NCBI GenBank assembly: GCA_035286585.1
Contig: DATEDC010000067.1
Location: 5,565-69,564, forward strand
Source: DSOS01 sp035286585
GTDB taxonomy: Bacteria; Chloroflexota; Anaerolineae; Anaerolineales; UBA4823
DNA length: 64,000 nucleotides
Direction: 5' to 3'
Shown here: positions 43,114 through 52,118 of the stretch, in pieces
How positions within the stretch are numbered: the first letter of the stretch is position 1
Layout of the letters: each line of letters starts with the position of its first letter
The notes under the pieces: generated by a model
Database searches by the model: none
Told to the model about the DNA's origin: nothing
What the model saw: the letters and a program-made list of their open reading frames with translations, nothing else
Made by a program: the position numbers and the translations under genes

Positions 43114-45750
43114 TTAATTCCCAATCCGCTTGCTGAACGGCAGGCAGTTGGCAAAACGGGCGCTCACCACAATCTCCTGCCCGGCGGACATATTCGGCTG
43201 CCGATCGAACAGGAATGTCATCTGGCGGGCGCTGAACACACCGCTCCACAATGGGCTGGGGTTGACTACATCCAGGTAGCCCAGGCTGGCAGGGTAATAA
43301 AAGCTGTTGCCGATCGGGTTATTGCCGAACACGATGCTTTCCAGGGCTGCATTGTTAGTAGTCGGCCAAAACACCGTCACTTCAAGCAAGTTGGTCGTGT
43401 TGGGATCCGTATTCTGCAGCTCCCAGATCAACTTTTTGTTGTCGTTGCCAGTGCCAAAATATGGATCGGAGGCTGCTGTCGGACATATCCAGGCGGTAAT
43501 GGTTGCGATGTGGCGATCGTAGGTAGAGCTGCGGGTAGCGTTCACCGGCGTGCCCATGAAAACATCTACGGTCTCATTCCCCTCACCCAGCTCTTCATCG
43601 TGAATGACCTGGATAGTGATCGTAGCCTCGGTGCTGCCGGCGGGAATAAACACCGTGTCGCTTGGCGAGATAGTGTAATCAGCGCCTGGCGTGGCTGAAC
43701 CGCCCACCGAGAACGGCACGGTAACATCCCGACCGGACACGGGGCTCAGCCGGACGGTGATGAGCATCTGCCCAACGTCCTCCATCCCGGATTGGGAGGG
43801 GGAGGTGAAATACACCAGCGGAGGCGCTTCGTCATCCAAAATTGTAATCGTGTGCACGCTGGGAGAACCGAGGGTGACGTTGCTGGGCGGGCCCATGGTG
43901 AGAATAACGGTTTCATCGTCCTCGTCCAGGGCATCGTTGACTACAATGACAGATATACTGCCCGTGGCGCTGCCCGCCGGGATCGAAATTTGCCCAGAGG
44001 TGACAGTATAGTCCGCCCCATTTGCAGCCGTGCCGCTCAGGCTGAAAGGCACGACCACATTTTGGTAGTAAGCCGAGCTGAGCTGTGCGACCACGCTCAG
44101 TGTGCCAATGCCTTCAGACTCAGCCTGACTGACCCGGGCGAACGAAACCGTTGGCGGCACAGGCGAGGCAGTGACCGTAAGGGTATGCTCACCCGGCGCT
44201 CCCAGGGTGGCGTTCAGCGGGGCGCCCATCGTTAAGATAATGGTTTCTTCCGTTTCATAATTGTCACCATTGTTTATGATGGTCACCGCTATGCTGGCGG
44301 TAGTCTGTCCCGCCGGAATCACCACTAAACCTGGCGGGAGGCTGTAATCCACTCCCCCCTCTGCGGTGCCCCCAAGCGTGTAAGGAACCTCTACCTGCTT
44401 GCCAGAAGGGGCGCTCAGGCTCACCTCTATATACACCGTACCGGCATTTTCGGGCGCCTCAGAGGCCTCCCAGGTGAAATAAACTAACGGCGGGGCGTCG
44501 TTATCGATGATCGTGGCTGTATGTACATTGGCAGCCCCCTTAAAGGCGTTCACCGGCTCGCCCATCACAAGCATAAAATTTTCATCCTCTTCGTCGATCG
44601 CATCAAAGCTCGTGGTAAATAAAATCAGCTTGCTGGTTTCACCCGGCGCAAAAGTTACCGGGCTGGAGGTGTTGAGCACATAATCCCCACCCAGGGTCGC
44701 GGTGCTGCTAATCACGTCCGCGCTGAATGGAACCGTTACCGTTCTGCCTGAGGGGTTGCTGAGATCCACCCTGACAAAGGCGCTGACCCCATCCACGCCA
44801 TCGTCCTCTTGCAAATTCTGGGTCTCCGGAATGAAATCTGCGGTGGGAGGGTCGTCATCATCGGCGATAGTGATCAAATGGGTATCCGGTGAACCGATGT
44901 TGCCGTTATCGACATTGACAATTCGCAGCAGCACGGTTTCATCGTCTTCATCGGTCAGGTCCGGGACGATGGTGACAGACACGGCGGCGCTCACATCTCC
45001 AGCCAGGATTACAACCGGGCTGGCGGTATCCAGGCTGAAATCGCCGCCGGCTGCTGCGGAGCTGGCGCCGGCATCCAGGTTAAAATGGACGGTCACATTG
45101 CTGGCCGTCGGTCCGCTCAGGCGGAGCTGAACGTTCACCACGCGCGGCGTGCCCGGGTCACCTGGGTCGCCTTCATCGACGGTTTGCTCTGCGGGGGAAA
45201 AAGATACGCTCACGCTGCCTGAGGGGGCAGGCGGCGTGCCCTGAATAGAAATATCTTTCAGTATCGTGCGCGCCGAGGTGGACATAATTGGGAAGGAGGG
45301 GATGCGCAGTAACGGGAGCAAGGGTCGATACAGCGCTAAAACAGACACCACCACCCGGTGACCAAGCTCCACATTGGCAGGACCGTAGCCGTTCGCCGGG
45401 CAGTTCCCAAAGGCATGAGCGGGATCGCCATCATCGTAATTGATGCTGATGTCCCCATTTTCGATCCCTACCAGCGTGCCCATCCTGCGGGCGGCAGCGC
45501 GCATCCCATCACAGTCGCGATAATGCGGGATGTAATTGCCCACATTGCCGGCAGCGGACCCGTAGCGGGCAGCTTCACGGCTGGAGGTGAAAACCATGCT
45601 GTAGATGAAGAGCAGGCGACCGAACTCGATCAGGGCAAACATCACTAAGAGCAGCAATGGAAGCACCAGGGCAAACTCAACCAGACCCTGGGCTCGCTCG
45701 TGTTTATCCAACCTTCTCATGAGAGCACCTGTTTTAGCCAATATATTCAT
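43114..45750 (-). CDS. TadE N-terminus fused to five Calx-beta repeats
   Basis: An 878-residue protein. Residues ~20-160 are a TadE-type pseudopilin with its membrane helix (AQGLVEFALVLPLLLLVMFA, then EFGRLLFIYSMVFTSSREAA). Residues ~178-753 contain five Calx-beta modules (~178-300, 301-418, 419-530, 531-643, 644-753), each ending in an acidic TI-D-D motif and holding DEDDETV-type calcium-binding runs. The final ~125 residues form a separate beta domain. Five extracellular calcium-binding modules on a pilin-like anchor are unusual. The start could be 45750 or 45720 (MRRLDKHE). First gene of the four-gene locus. Confidence 0.88.
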   Translation of the reverse strand: MNILAKTGALMRRLDKHERAQGLVEFALVLPLLLLVMFALIEFGRLLFIYSMVFTSSREAARYGSAAGNVGNYIPHYRDCDGMRAAARRMGTLVGIENGDISINYDDGDPAHAFGNCPANGYGPANVELGHRVVVSVLALYRPLLPLLRIPSFPIMSTSARTILKDISIQGTPPAPSGSVSVSFSPAEQTVDEGDPGDPGTPRVVNVQLRLSGPTASNVTVHFNLDAGASSAAAGGDFSLDTASPVVILAGDVSAAVSVTIVPDLTDEDDETVLLRIVNVDNGNIGSPDTHLITIADDDDPPTADFIPETQNLQEDDGVDGVSAFVRVDLSNPSGRTVTVPFSADVISSTATLGGDYVLNTSSPVTFAPGETSKLILFTTSFDAIDEEDENFMLVMGEPVNAFKGAANVHTATIIDNDAPPLVYFTWEASEAPENAGTVYIEVSLSAPSGKQVEVPYTLGGTAEGGVDYSLPPGLVVIPAGQTTASIAVTIINNGDNYETEETIILTMGAPLNATLGAPGEHTLTVTASPVPPTVSFARVSQAESEGIGTLSVVAQLSSAYYQNVVVPFSLSGTAANGADYTVTSGQISIPAGSATGSISVIVVNDALDEDDETVILTMGPPSNVTLGSPSVHTITILDDEAPPLVYFTSPSQSGMEDVGQMLITVRLSPVSGRDVTVPFSVGGSATPGADYTISPSDTVFIPAGSTEATITIQVIHDEELGEGNETVDVFMGTPVNATRSSTYDRHIATITAWICPTAASDPYFGTGNDNKKLIWELQNTDPNTTNLLEVTVFWPTTNNAALESIVFGNNPIGNSFYYPASLGYLDVVNPSPLWSGVFSARQMTFLFDRQPNMSAGQEIVVSARFANCLPFSKRIGN

Positions 45751-46170
45751 TTATATATGCCTGAATGACTAATTTTTCACATTTTTATGCCACTGAAAAG
45801 CAAAAACCGCCTCCGACCTGTATCGATTATAACGACGCTCATGCAACACTGCTACACAAAAATTGTAAGCCTATCAAAATTGTATTGTGAGTGATTTTAG
45901 CCAAAACTATTGTAATCTCTGGCTGCTTTTCAGCCCTCCCCGATCGGGAGCGCCGGTAACATTCCCTCTCAGCCGCTCACAGTTCTTCAGGAATCGTCGC
46001 CGCGTTCACGGCAATTGCGACAGGCCCCACTCAGAACATCAAAATGCAAACAAAGATGCAAATATTCACGCGCATCCGTGTTTAATTGATTATAGAGCAA
46101 ATTTTTCGTTTGGGTGTTTAAGGGTTGATTAACCGGCTACCCATTTTTCCTAGTATGTCCGGGGGCCCTA
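45751..46170. other. Regulatory region upstream of the TadE/Calx-beta locus
   Basis: No gene is supported in these 420 bp, which are AT-rich by local standards. On the minus strand a perfect TATAAT lies at 45831-45826, 76 bp before the locus start, with no good -35. A small GGCTG/CAGCC hairpin lies at 45921-45935. CCTAGTA (46149-46155) and TACTAGG (46169-46175) form a hairpin that spans the stop codon of the DUF5667 gene. Confidence 0.5.
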
Positions 46171-47325
46171 CTAGGGACGGCGAGTCGGGCTGGGGAGAGG
46201 CCGCCGCGTCTTGGTGGGCTTGGGCTCTTCCTCGGTAGGCTGCTCCGTGGGCTGCTCCGTGGGCTGCGGCGTGCTGACTGCCTGCCGGGTAGCTGAGGGA
46301 ACGGGGGTAGAAGATGGCAGCCAGGTGGGACTTGGCGTCAGTGTATAGGTTCCAGTGGGCGTCAAGGTGGGCGTCAAAGTAGGCGTACCGGTAAGCGTGC
46401 TCGTGGAGGTGGCGGTTGAGGTTTCCGTTGGTGTGGGAGTAGCAATAGCTTCTACCTGAGATGGCTCCTGCGTAGGCGAGCCAGTGGGAACCCCAATCGA
46501 ATCCAGAACCCCCTGCACCGAGGAGCTCCCACCTTGGGCGACCGTCACCGCCCTGGTAATCTCGCTCTTTAGCTGGGTTGGGATCAGCTCGGCCAGAACC
46601 TGGAGGCTGGCGACATGGCTGGCAAGAGCGCTCTGAAATACTACTGCCAGCTCACTGGCCTGGGCTGCATTGCGTCTCGATAGTTGATCGAGCAGTGTCA
46701 CTGCCCGAACAATGTGGTTTTCAAAGCGATTCACTGTTGCGCCGATAAATTCATAGCGCCCCTCCAGGAACAGGCCTTGAATCTCAACTATACGCCGGGC
46801 GGAGAACTCGATGTGCAGGCGAATATCACCCGCCATGCCCGGACTGAAAAACAGCTCCACCCCCTCGAGCGTTGTTTTTAGCGGGTACAACTGGTCGCCG
46901 GGTAAAGCATCCTGGGCGGCAAAAGCAACCCCTGTTCCACCAGTAAACATGGTGAGGAGAAGAACAAACACCAGCGCGATCTGCAGGGCAAAGCGCCGGC
47001 GCGCCGGGGCGCCTGACGGCACGATCTGGCTCCAGATATGCTTTAGCCAGCCTATCACCTGCTGGCTGACTGGCAGCGCTGAGGCTGCCTGCTCCTGCTG
47101 CAAACGATACACCAGGCGCTGGCGAGAAGCGCTCACAAACCCGGGACGCGACTCCAGATCGCTGCGCCTGGCAGCCAACCACAGCGCGGCCTCCAGGCGA
47201 GGGCGCAGCTCGTCAGCCGCTTCCGGATAGCGAGCCAGAGCTTCTTCAATGGAAACATCCCCGCTCTGGACCAGTTCCAGGCAGGATTGCAAGACAAGCT
47301 CCAGCTCATTCAGGCGATCAGACAT
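46171..47325 (-). CDS. DUF5667 membrane protein, likely anti-sigma partner (cassette 2)
   Basis: A 384-residue paralogue of the protein at 32816. N-terminal acidic helical domain (~1-100), one membrane helix (~115-138), then the DUF5667 signature ALPGDQLYPLKTTLEGVELFF, and a Thr/Pro-rich C-terminal tail (~285-384) ending in a basic PTKTRRPLPSPTRRP. The ATG at 47325 overlaps the sigma stop (TGATG), indicating translational coupling to the sigma gene. Anti-sigma function is inferred from the pairing and topology. Confidence 0.8.
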   Translation of the reverse strand: MSDRLNELELVLQSCLELVQSGDVSIEEALARYPEAADELRPRLEAALWLAARRSDLESRPGFVSASRQRLVYRLQQEQAASALPVSQQVIGWLKHIWSQIVPSGAPARRRFALQIALVFVLLLTMFTGGTGVAFAAQDALPGDQLYPLKTTLEGVELFFSPGMAGDIRLHIEFSARRIVEIQGLFLEGRYEFIGATVNRFENHIVRAVTLLDQLSRRNAAQASELAVVFQSALASHVASLQVLAELIPTQLKSEITRAVTVAQGGSSSVQGVLDSIGVPTGSPTQEPSQVEAIATPTPTETSTATSTSTLTGTPTLTPTLTPTGTYTLTPSPTWLPSSTPVPSATRQAVSTPQPTEQPTEQPTEEEPKPTKTRRPLPSPTRRP

Positions 47326-47891
47326 CAATCAAACCCTACCGCGCCCTCCATCAAGCTTCGCAGAGCAATCAGAGCCCTGTGCTGCAGAACGCGTACAGCT
47401 CCCGAGCTACGGCCCATCGCTTGCGCCGTCTCCTCTGGAGATAATTCACCAAGATATCGTAACACCAAAACCGTGCGATAGTCCTCACGCAACTTCTCCA
47501 ATGTCTGGCGCAGTTTCTGGTGTTCCAGGTCAATCATCACGGCTTCCACCGGTCCTGGACTGTGATCCTTGAGAGGCAGGTCCTCCAAGGCCACATCCCT
47601 TTTTAAACCACCTGACCGGCGATAATGATCGATCAGGGCGTTTCGCGCAACGCGAAACAGAAACGCAAGAAACGGAACGCCCTGTTCGCGATAACCAGAT
47701 AAGGATTTCCACACCCGCAAGAAGACATCTTCGGTTAGATCCTCGGCATCCAGGCGATCATCCAGGTGAGCATATAAAAAGCGAAATACTCTCCCTGCAT
47801 AGCGCTCGTATAATTCGCCGAACGCCTCAGCGTCGCCGCTTTGCGCGGCTATCAGCAGTTGAATGTCATCAACTCGTTGCCAGTCTGACAT
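47325..47891 (-). CDS. ECF-type RNA polymerase sigma factor (cassette 2)
   Basis: A 188-residue ECF sigma factor nearly matching the one at 32247: AFGELYERYAGRVFRFLYAH, DAEDLTEDVFLRVW, LFRVARNALIDHYRR, LREDYRTVLVLRYL and GELSPEETAQAMGRSSGAV. A TTG one codon upstream of the ATG is possible. It is translationally coupled to its DUF5667 partner and lies upstream of the TadE/Calx-beta locus on the same strand, so it may control that locus. Confidence 0.93.
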   Translation of the reverse strand: MSDWQRVDDIQLLIAAQSGDAEAFGELYERYAGRVFRFLYAHLDDRLDAEDLTEDVFLRVWKSLSGYREQGVPFLAFLFRVARNALIDHYRRSGGLKRDVALEDLPLKDHSPGPVEAVMIDLEHQKLRQTLEKLREDYRTVLVLRYLGELSPEETAQAMGRSSGAVRVLQHRALIALRSLMEGAVGFD

Positions 47892-48249
47892 CAAATGCTA
47901 TCCCATAAAACGTTTCCACAGGTTTAATGTTACATTGGTCGATTGATTGTCAGGATTTTATACACTTCCAGCAATTATGCTTAAGAGATGCTTAAGCCTC
48001 AGATATCCCTGGCGCCTTTCCAGGGTTCCAAACGTATTATATAGCATTAAACTACCCAGACGGATTCCCCTAACACGGTTGATAATCCTATTGACCTGCA
48101 GATAACCTGGTTATCAACGTTCCGCAGGTTTATGCTCAATCAGGCTTGTTTTAGGGAACCCGCGGGACGTTTTGCACTGAAGAGCTTAAGCCATCTCGAT
48201 GAATATCCATAGCGTCTGATAGAATTACCCCCAGTGGTCAATAATCCTG
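47892..48249. other. Divergent intergenic region between ECF cassette 2 and the flippase
   Basis: No gene is supported. It holds a direct repeat of ATGCTTAAG at 47977 and 47988 (11-bp phase), and a dyad GATAACC-T-GGTTATC at 48101-48115 nested in a larger GTTGATAA (48078) / TTATCAAC (48111) inverted repeat. These are candidate regulator sites for either divergent gene. Confidence 0.5.
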
Positions 48250-49650
48250 ATGACAAGCTTAAGACCACAGCAAAATAACGCCCCCATGACCCCGGATCAA
48301 AACCACCTTCCAGCCCGGCGATCCGCCCCCGCAGCCAAAACGTACTCTCTGCCCGGTCATTTGAGGTCGCTGATCGGCGCTCTATCGAGCACGGGGGCTC
48401 GGGAGGGCTACCTGGCAGCCGCAGACCAGGCGGTGATCAGCGCCTCCAACTTCATGGCGACGATCATTCTCGCCCGCGGAGTAACTCCCACTGAACTGGG
48501 AATGTACGGAGTCGGTTTCACCGCCCTGCGCCTGGTGCGCTCGGTGCAGGAGGGCCTGGTCATCCAGCCGTTGAACGTGTTTGGGGCTTCCTTGGACGAG
48601 AACGGATTCAGACCTTACGCCGCCAGCACAAGCCTGATCCAGCTCGGGCTGGCACTGACAACGTCTGCGCTGGCGGCGTTCGGCGGATGGCTGCTCAGCG
48701 AGTTGGGCAACGACACAGCAGGCCCGGCGCTGTTCGCCCTTTGGTTTTCGTTTCTCTGGTGGCAGTTGCAGGAACATATCCGCCGCCTGCTGTATACACG
48801 CGGCGCAGTGTTCCACGCCCTGGTCAACACGGTCATTGCCAACGCGGTAAGACTGCTGCTGCTGATCTGGTGGGCCTGGCAAGCTGAGCTGAGCGGCACC
48901 GGCGGTCTGCACGCTATCGGCTGGGGTTCGCTGGCTGCTCTGGCGCCCGGATTGTGGCTCACGCGCAAAGCCTGGGCGGGCAAACCGCACAACCTGATTG
49001 AAACATGGAAGCGCAACTGGGGATTCGGGCGCTGGATCATGGGCAGCTCCCTGGCAAACTGGCTGGCTGTTGAGTTCTATCCCGTCTTGACCGCGGGCAT
49101 GATCAGTTTTGCCGCGGCTGGCGCCTACCGGGCTTTGCAAAATATCGTCGCGCCGGTTCATCTGCTCTTGCGCGCCATCGACACCTTCTTAACCCCGCGG
49201 GCCTCCCGGCTGTACGAGCAGATCGGTCTTCCCGCCCTGGGGCGAACTTTGAAGCTGATCTACATCGCAAGCGGGGCGCCCATTCTAGGGCTGCTCAGCC
49301 TGGCGGTGCTTTTTCCAGGTCAACTACTCAAGGCGCTTTATGGGGAGACCTACCTGGCTTACCAGGATGGGATTGCACTGATGGCTTTGTTTTACGCCCT
49401 CCTGTTCGCCTACTCTCCGCTACAAACCGCATTCAAAGCAGCGCGCTTCTCACGGCCGATTTTCATCGCCAACCTGGCGGCGATAGCGGTCATGTTCAGC
49501 GTGGGGATTTGGGCAATCCTGCGCTGGGGCGTTTACGGGACCATCGCCGGTCAGGGGTTGAACGCCCTGGTGGTAAGCCTCATCCTGTGGACATCCTGGC
49601 TCAGGGGAAAATCCCGCGGCTTGCAGACTCGCCAGCGCCCCCCTGATTAA
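48250..49650 (+). CDS. Polysaccharide flippase-like membrane protein (MVF/MATE superfamily)
   Basis: A 466-residue integral membrane protein with about twelve to fourteen hydrophobic segments after a ~45-residue polar N-terminus. The pattern SASNFMATIILARGVTPTELGMYG at the first helices resembles Wzx-type flippases, which move lipid-linked sugars across the membrane. Its stop abuts the convergent sugar transferase stop directly. LCP and sugar transferase neighbours support a cell-surface glycopolymer role. Substrate unknown. Confidence 0.82.
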   Translation: MTSLRPQQNNAPMTPDQNHLPARRSAPAAKTYSLPGHLRSLIGALSSTGAREGYLAAADQAVISASNFMATIILARGVTPTELGMYGVGFTALRLVRSVQEGLVIQPLNVFGASLDENGFRPYAASTSLIQLGLALTTSALAAFGGWLLSELGNDTAGPALFALWFSFLWWQLQEHIRRLLYTRGAVFHALVNTVIANAVRLLLLIWWAWQAELSGTGGLHAIGWGSLAALAPGLWLTRKAWAGKPHNLIETWKRNWGFGRWIMGSSLANWLAVEFYPVLTAGMISFAAAGAYRALQNIVAPVHLLLRAIDTFLTPRASRLYEQIGLPALGRTLKLIYIASGAPILGLLSLAVLFPGQLLKALYGETYLAYQDGIALMALFYALLFAYSPLQTAFKAARFSRPIFIANLAAIAVMFSVGIWAILRWGVYGTIAGQGLNALVVSLILWTSWLRGKSRGLQTRQRPPD

Positions 49651-50784
49651 TTACCTTGGGCGGCTGGCGCGCCCAAACCTGACCAGACCCCTGGGCAGCC
49701 GGCCGTTCCATCCTTTTTGCCAGCGATACCAGAAAGCCAGCAGAAAAGCGAGCAATATTAACTTAAGGTCAAACGCCAGGCTGGCGTGCTGAATGTAAAG
49801 GCGGTCGAAGCGCAGCTTCTGCCGCGGGGTGAGATAATAATCTCCGACCACCTGGGCCAGCCCGGCCAAACCCGGCAATACCCGGTGCCGCTCGGCATAT
49901 TCAGGCATCTTTTCCAGGTAGCCGCGCACCAGGACCGTCCGCTGCGGGCGAGGGCCGACAAAACTCATCTCGCCAGACAAGATGTTGATCAGTTGCGGCA
50001 GCTCGTCCAGAGCGGTTTTGCGCAATATACGCCCCACGACCAGCACGCGCCCATCCGCTTCGCCGGACATGACCGGCCCGGTGAAACGCTCGGCGGCCCG
50101 CTCCATCGTGCGGAACTTGAACTGGTGAAAGCTGAGCCCGCCTTTGCCGACCGAATTCTTAATAAATAGCAGGGGGCCGGGGTCCTCGAACCAGATCAGA
50201 AAGCTGCACGCCAGCCAGAGCGGCGAAAATAACACCAACCCAAGCGCAGCCGTAAAGATATCGAAAAAGCGCTTCCAAAGCGGCGCTGGTCTCGGCAGGC
50301 CAATGACCTCAAGATGAGCCTGGTGGACATCCTGGCGGATACGCTCCGAGGGAGGCGAATTGTTCTCCCACAAGGTTTCGTTCAAGGCGGTTGTCAACAG
50401 CCCGCCGAAAAACGACCCCAATACAGCAGGGGCCAACCAGATCATTTCGAGCGCTGGGGTGCGAGAGATGCGCAGAATCAGCCATTGGACAGCGATCACC
50501 CCCGCCGAAATCAGGAAGGCAAGCCGGTAGCGCCAGGCCAGGCGCAAGGGTAAGCCCGCTATAACGCGCTCGAATGACCTGGTCAGCAGAGCCGGTAATA
50601 CCAGCAGCCCCATCAGATCCAGCCAGCCGCCATCCCGGCTTACCCGCTGCAGGTACAGCCAGAGCACTCCCACGAACCCCACGGACAACAGCGCATAAAC
50701 AGCAGTTTCCAGAACATCATGCCTGGGGAAAGCGCCTGTCCGTTCTTCAGTTGCCGGCGGGTTGTGCTTGGACATCGCGGGCAA
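49651..50784 (-). CDS. Initiating sugar transferase (polyprenyl-phosphate glycosyl-1-phosphate transferase)
   Basis: A 377-residue membrane enzyme. The N-terminal ~140 residues hold about four hydrophobic segments. The catalytic domain begins with KRFFDIFTAALGLVLFSPLW (reentrant membrane helix) and contains FHQFKFRTM, the DE motif in TALDELPQLINIL, SGEMSFVGPRP and PGLAGLAQVVGDYY, typical of WcaJ/PssY-type enzymes. It transfers a sugar phosphate to undecaprenyl phosphate, starting glycan assembly. It is convergent with the flippase. Confidence 0.9.
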   Translation of the reverse strand: MPAMSKHNPPATEERTGAFPRHDVLETAVYALLSVGFVGVLWLYLQRVSRDGGWLDLMGLLVLPALLTRSFERVIAGLPLRLAWRYRLAFLISAGVIAVQWLILRISRTPALEMIWLAPAVLGSFFGGLLTTALNETLWENNSPPSERIRQDVHQAHLEVIGLPRPAPLWKRFFDIFTAALGLVLFSPLWLACSFLIWFEDPGPLLFIKNSVGKGGLSFHQFKFRTMERAAERFTGPVMSGEADGRVLVVGRILRKTALDELPQLINILSGEMSFVGPRPQRTVLVRGYLEKMPEYAERHRVLPGLAGLAQVVGDYYLTPRQKLRFDRLYIQHASLAFDLKLILLAFLLAFWYRWQKGWNGRLPRGLVRFGRASRPR

Positions 50785-50885
50785 TTATACCGTACCGCAG
50801 TAGGGGCACGGCGTGCCCAAACAAAGCCATAGAAACCTGCACAGTCCGCCGTGGCCCCTACCTATCGCATCCTGCCCTCAGGCAG

Positions 50886-50894
50886 TGATATAAT
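50886..50894 (+). promoter_or_regulatory. Extended -10 promoter of the LCP gene
   Basis: TGA-TATAAT (-10 at 50889-50894), with a predicted start near 50902 and a leader of about 20 nt carrying CTGGAG before the ATG at 50921. Confidence 0.6.
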
Positions 50895-50920
50895 CCCCCT
50901 CGGGCGGCTGGAGAAAACTC

Positions 50921-52081
50921 ATGCAGAAATCCAGGTTAAAACTGATCGGCCTGATCTCAGGCGCAGTGGGTATCCTCCTGACGATCGCCGGGATGGTGTT
51001 CTACCCTCAACTCCAGCAGCGTTGGAGCGCGCCTTTGGGGCCCGGTTTAGAGCTGCCTACCTACACAGCGACGCTGGCGGGGCAAAGCAGGCTTCAAGCG
51101 ACAGCCAGCCCAACCCCTGCAGAGCAGGTTGAGAGCGCCAGCGCAGATCACCCCACGCCCACCTCCGCCCCCCAGCCGCTTGACGCCCTTACGCCCACGC
51201 CCAGACCGCTTTGCGGAGGCCCAGCGCTGATGACTATCCTCGCCATTGGAGCTGATAGCGGCAGCGATTACAAATACGGTCTGGCGGATGTCATCCGCAT
51301 CGCCCGGGTGGATTTCGTCACCCCCAAGATCAGCGTGCTCTCCATGCCGCGCGACCTGTGGGTGGAGATACCCGGCATCACCGAGCCATATGGGATAACC
51401 CACGGCAAGCTCAACCAGGCGTATTTTTACGGCGGCCCTGGCATGGGTTATTACAAGGGCCCAGGAGCAGGACCGGGCTTGCTGGCGCGCACGCTGGACC
51501 TGAATTTCGGCCTGCGCGTGGACCACTACGGGGCGGTCAATATGCAGACCTTCGTGAAGATCGTCGACGCGGTTGGGGGTATCGATATCTACCTGCCGAA
51601 TGACGTCGACGGGCGCCCTATCGACGACAAAACCGAAGATATGGGCTATTTTTCCGCCGGGCAGCAGCAATTCAACGGCGACCAGGCGCTGCGCTTCGCC
51701 CGTATTCGGAAAAAATACAACGATTTCACCCGCATGGACCACCAAAACATGGTCATTTGCGCTTTGAAAGAGAAAATTACCCGCCCCGCGGTGCTGCCAA
51801 AAATCCCCCAGATCATCGCCGCCTTCCAGGGAGCGGTGCTCACCGACCTGAGCCTGGAGCAAATCAGCCAGCTCGCCTGCCTTGCGCCACGCCTGAAGCG
51901 GGAAAACATCCTCTTCACCAGCCTGCCAGAGGAAATCCTCACGCCGGGGCGCGTTTACAGCCCACAGCAAAAAAACGAGACCTTCGTCATGCAGGCCGAT
52001 TATGAGGTTATCCGGGATTACACCACGCGCTTCATGGCCGGCACATGGCCCAGCGAGCCAGATGAGCCCACCTGTCCGTAG
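50921..52081 (+). CDS. LytR-CpsA-Psr (LCP) family glycopolymer transferase
   Basis: A 386-residue protein with one N-terminal membrane helix (~8-27) and a Thr/Pro linker. The LCP domain has RVDFVTPKISVLSMPRDLWV, HGKLNQAYFYGGP, VDAVGGIDIYLP, GDQALRFARIRKKYNDFTR and LKEKI. LCP proteins move glycopolymers from lipid carriers to the cell wall or glycoproteins on the outer face of the membrane. Nearby flippase and sugar transferase genes fit a common envelope glycan pathway. Confidence 0.92.
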   Translation: MQKSRLKLIGLISGAVGILLTIAGMVFYPQLQQRWSAPLGPGLELPTYTATLAGQSRLQATASPTPAEQVESASADHPTPTSAPQPLDALTPTPRPLCGGPALMTILAIGADSGSDYKYGLADVIRIARVDFVTPKISVLSMPRDLWVEIPGITEPYGITHGKLNQAYFYGGPGMGYYKGPGAGPGLLARTLDLNFGLRVDHYGAVNMQTFVKIVDAVGGIDIYLPNDVDGRPIDDKTEDMGYFSAGQQQFNGDQALRFARIRKKYNDFTRMDHQNMVICALKEKITRPAVLPKIPQIIAAFQGAVLTDLSLEQISQLACLAPRLKRENILFTSLPEEILTPGRVYSPQQKNETFVMQADYEVIRDYTTRFMAGTWPSEPDEPTCP

Positions 52082-52118
52082 AGATCGCGGTGCAAAGCCA
52101 TCGCTCCCGGCCCATCCA

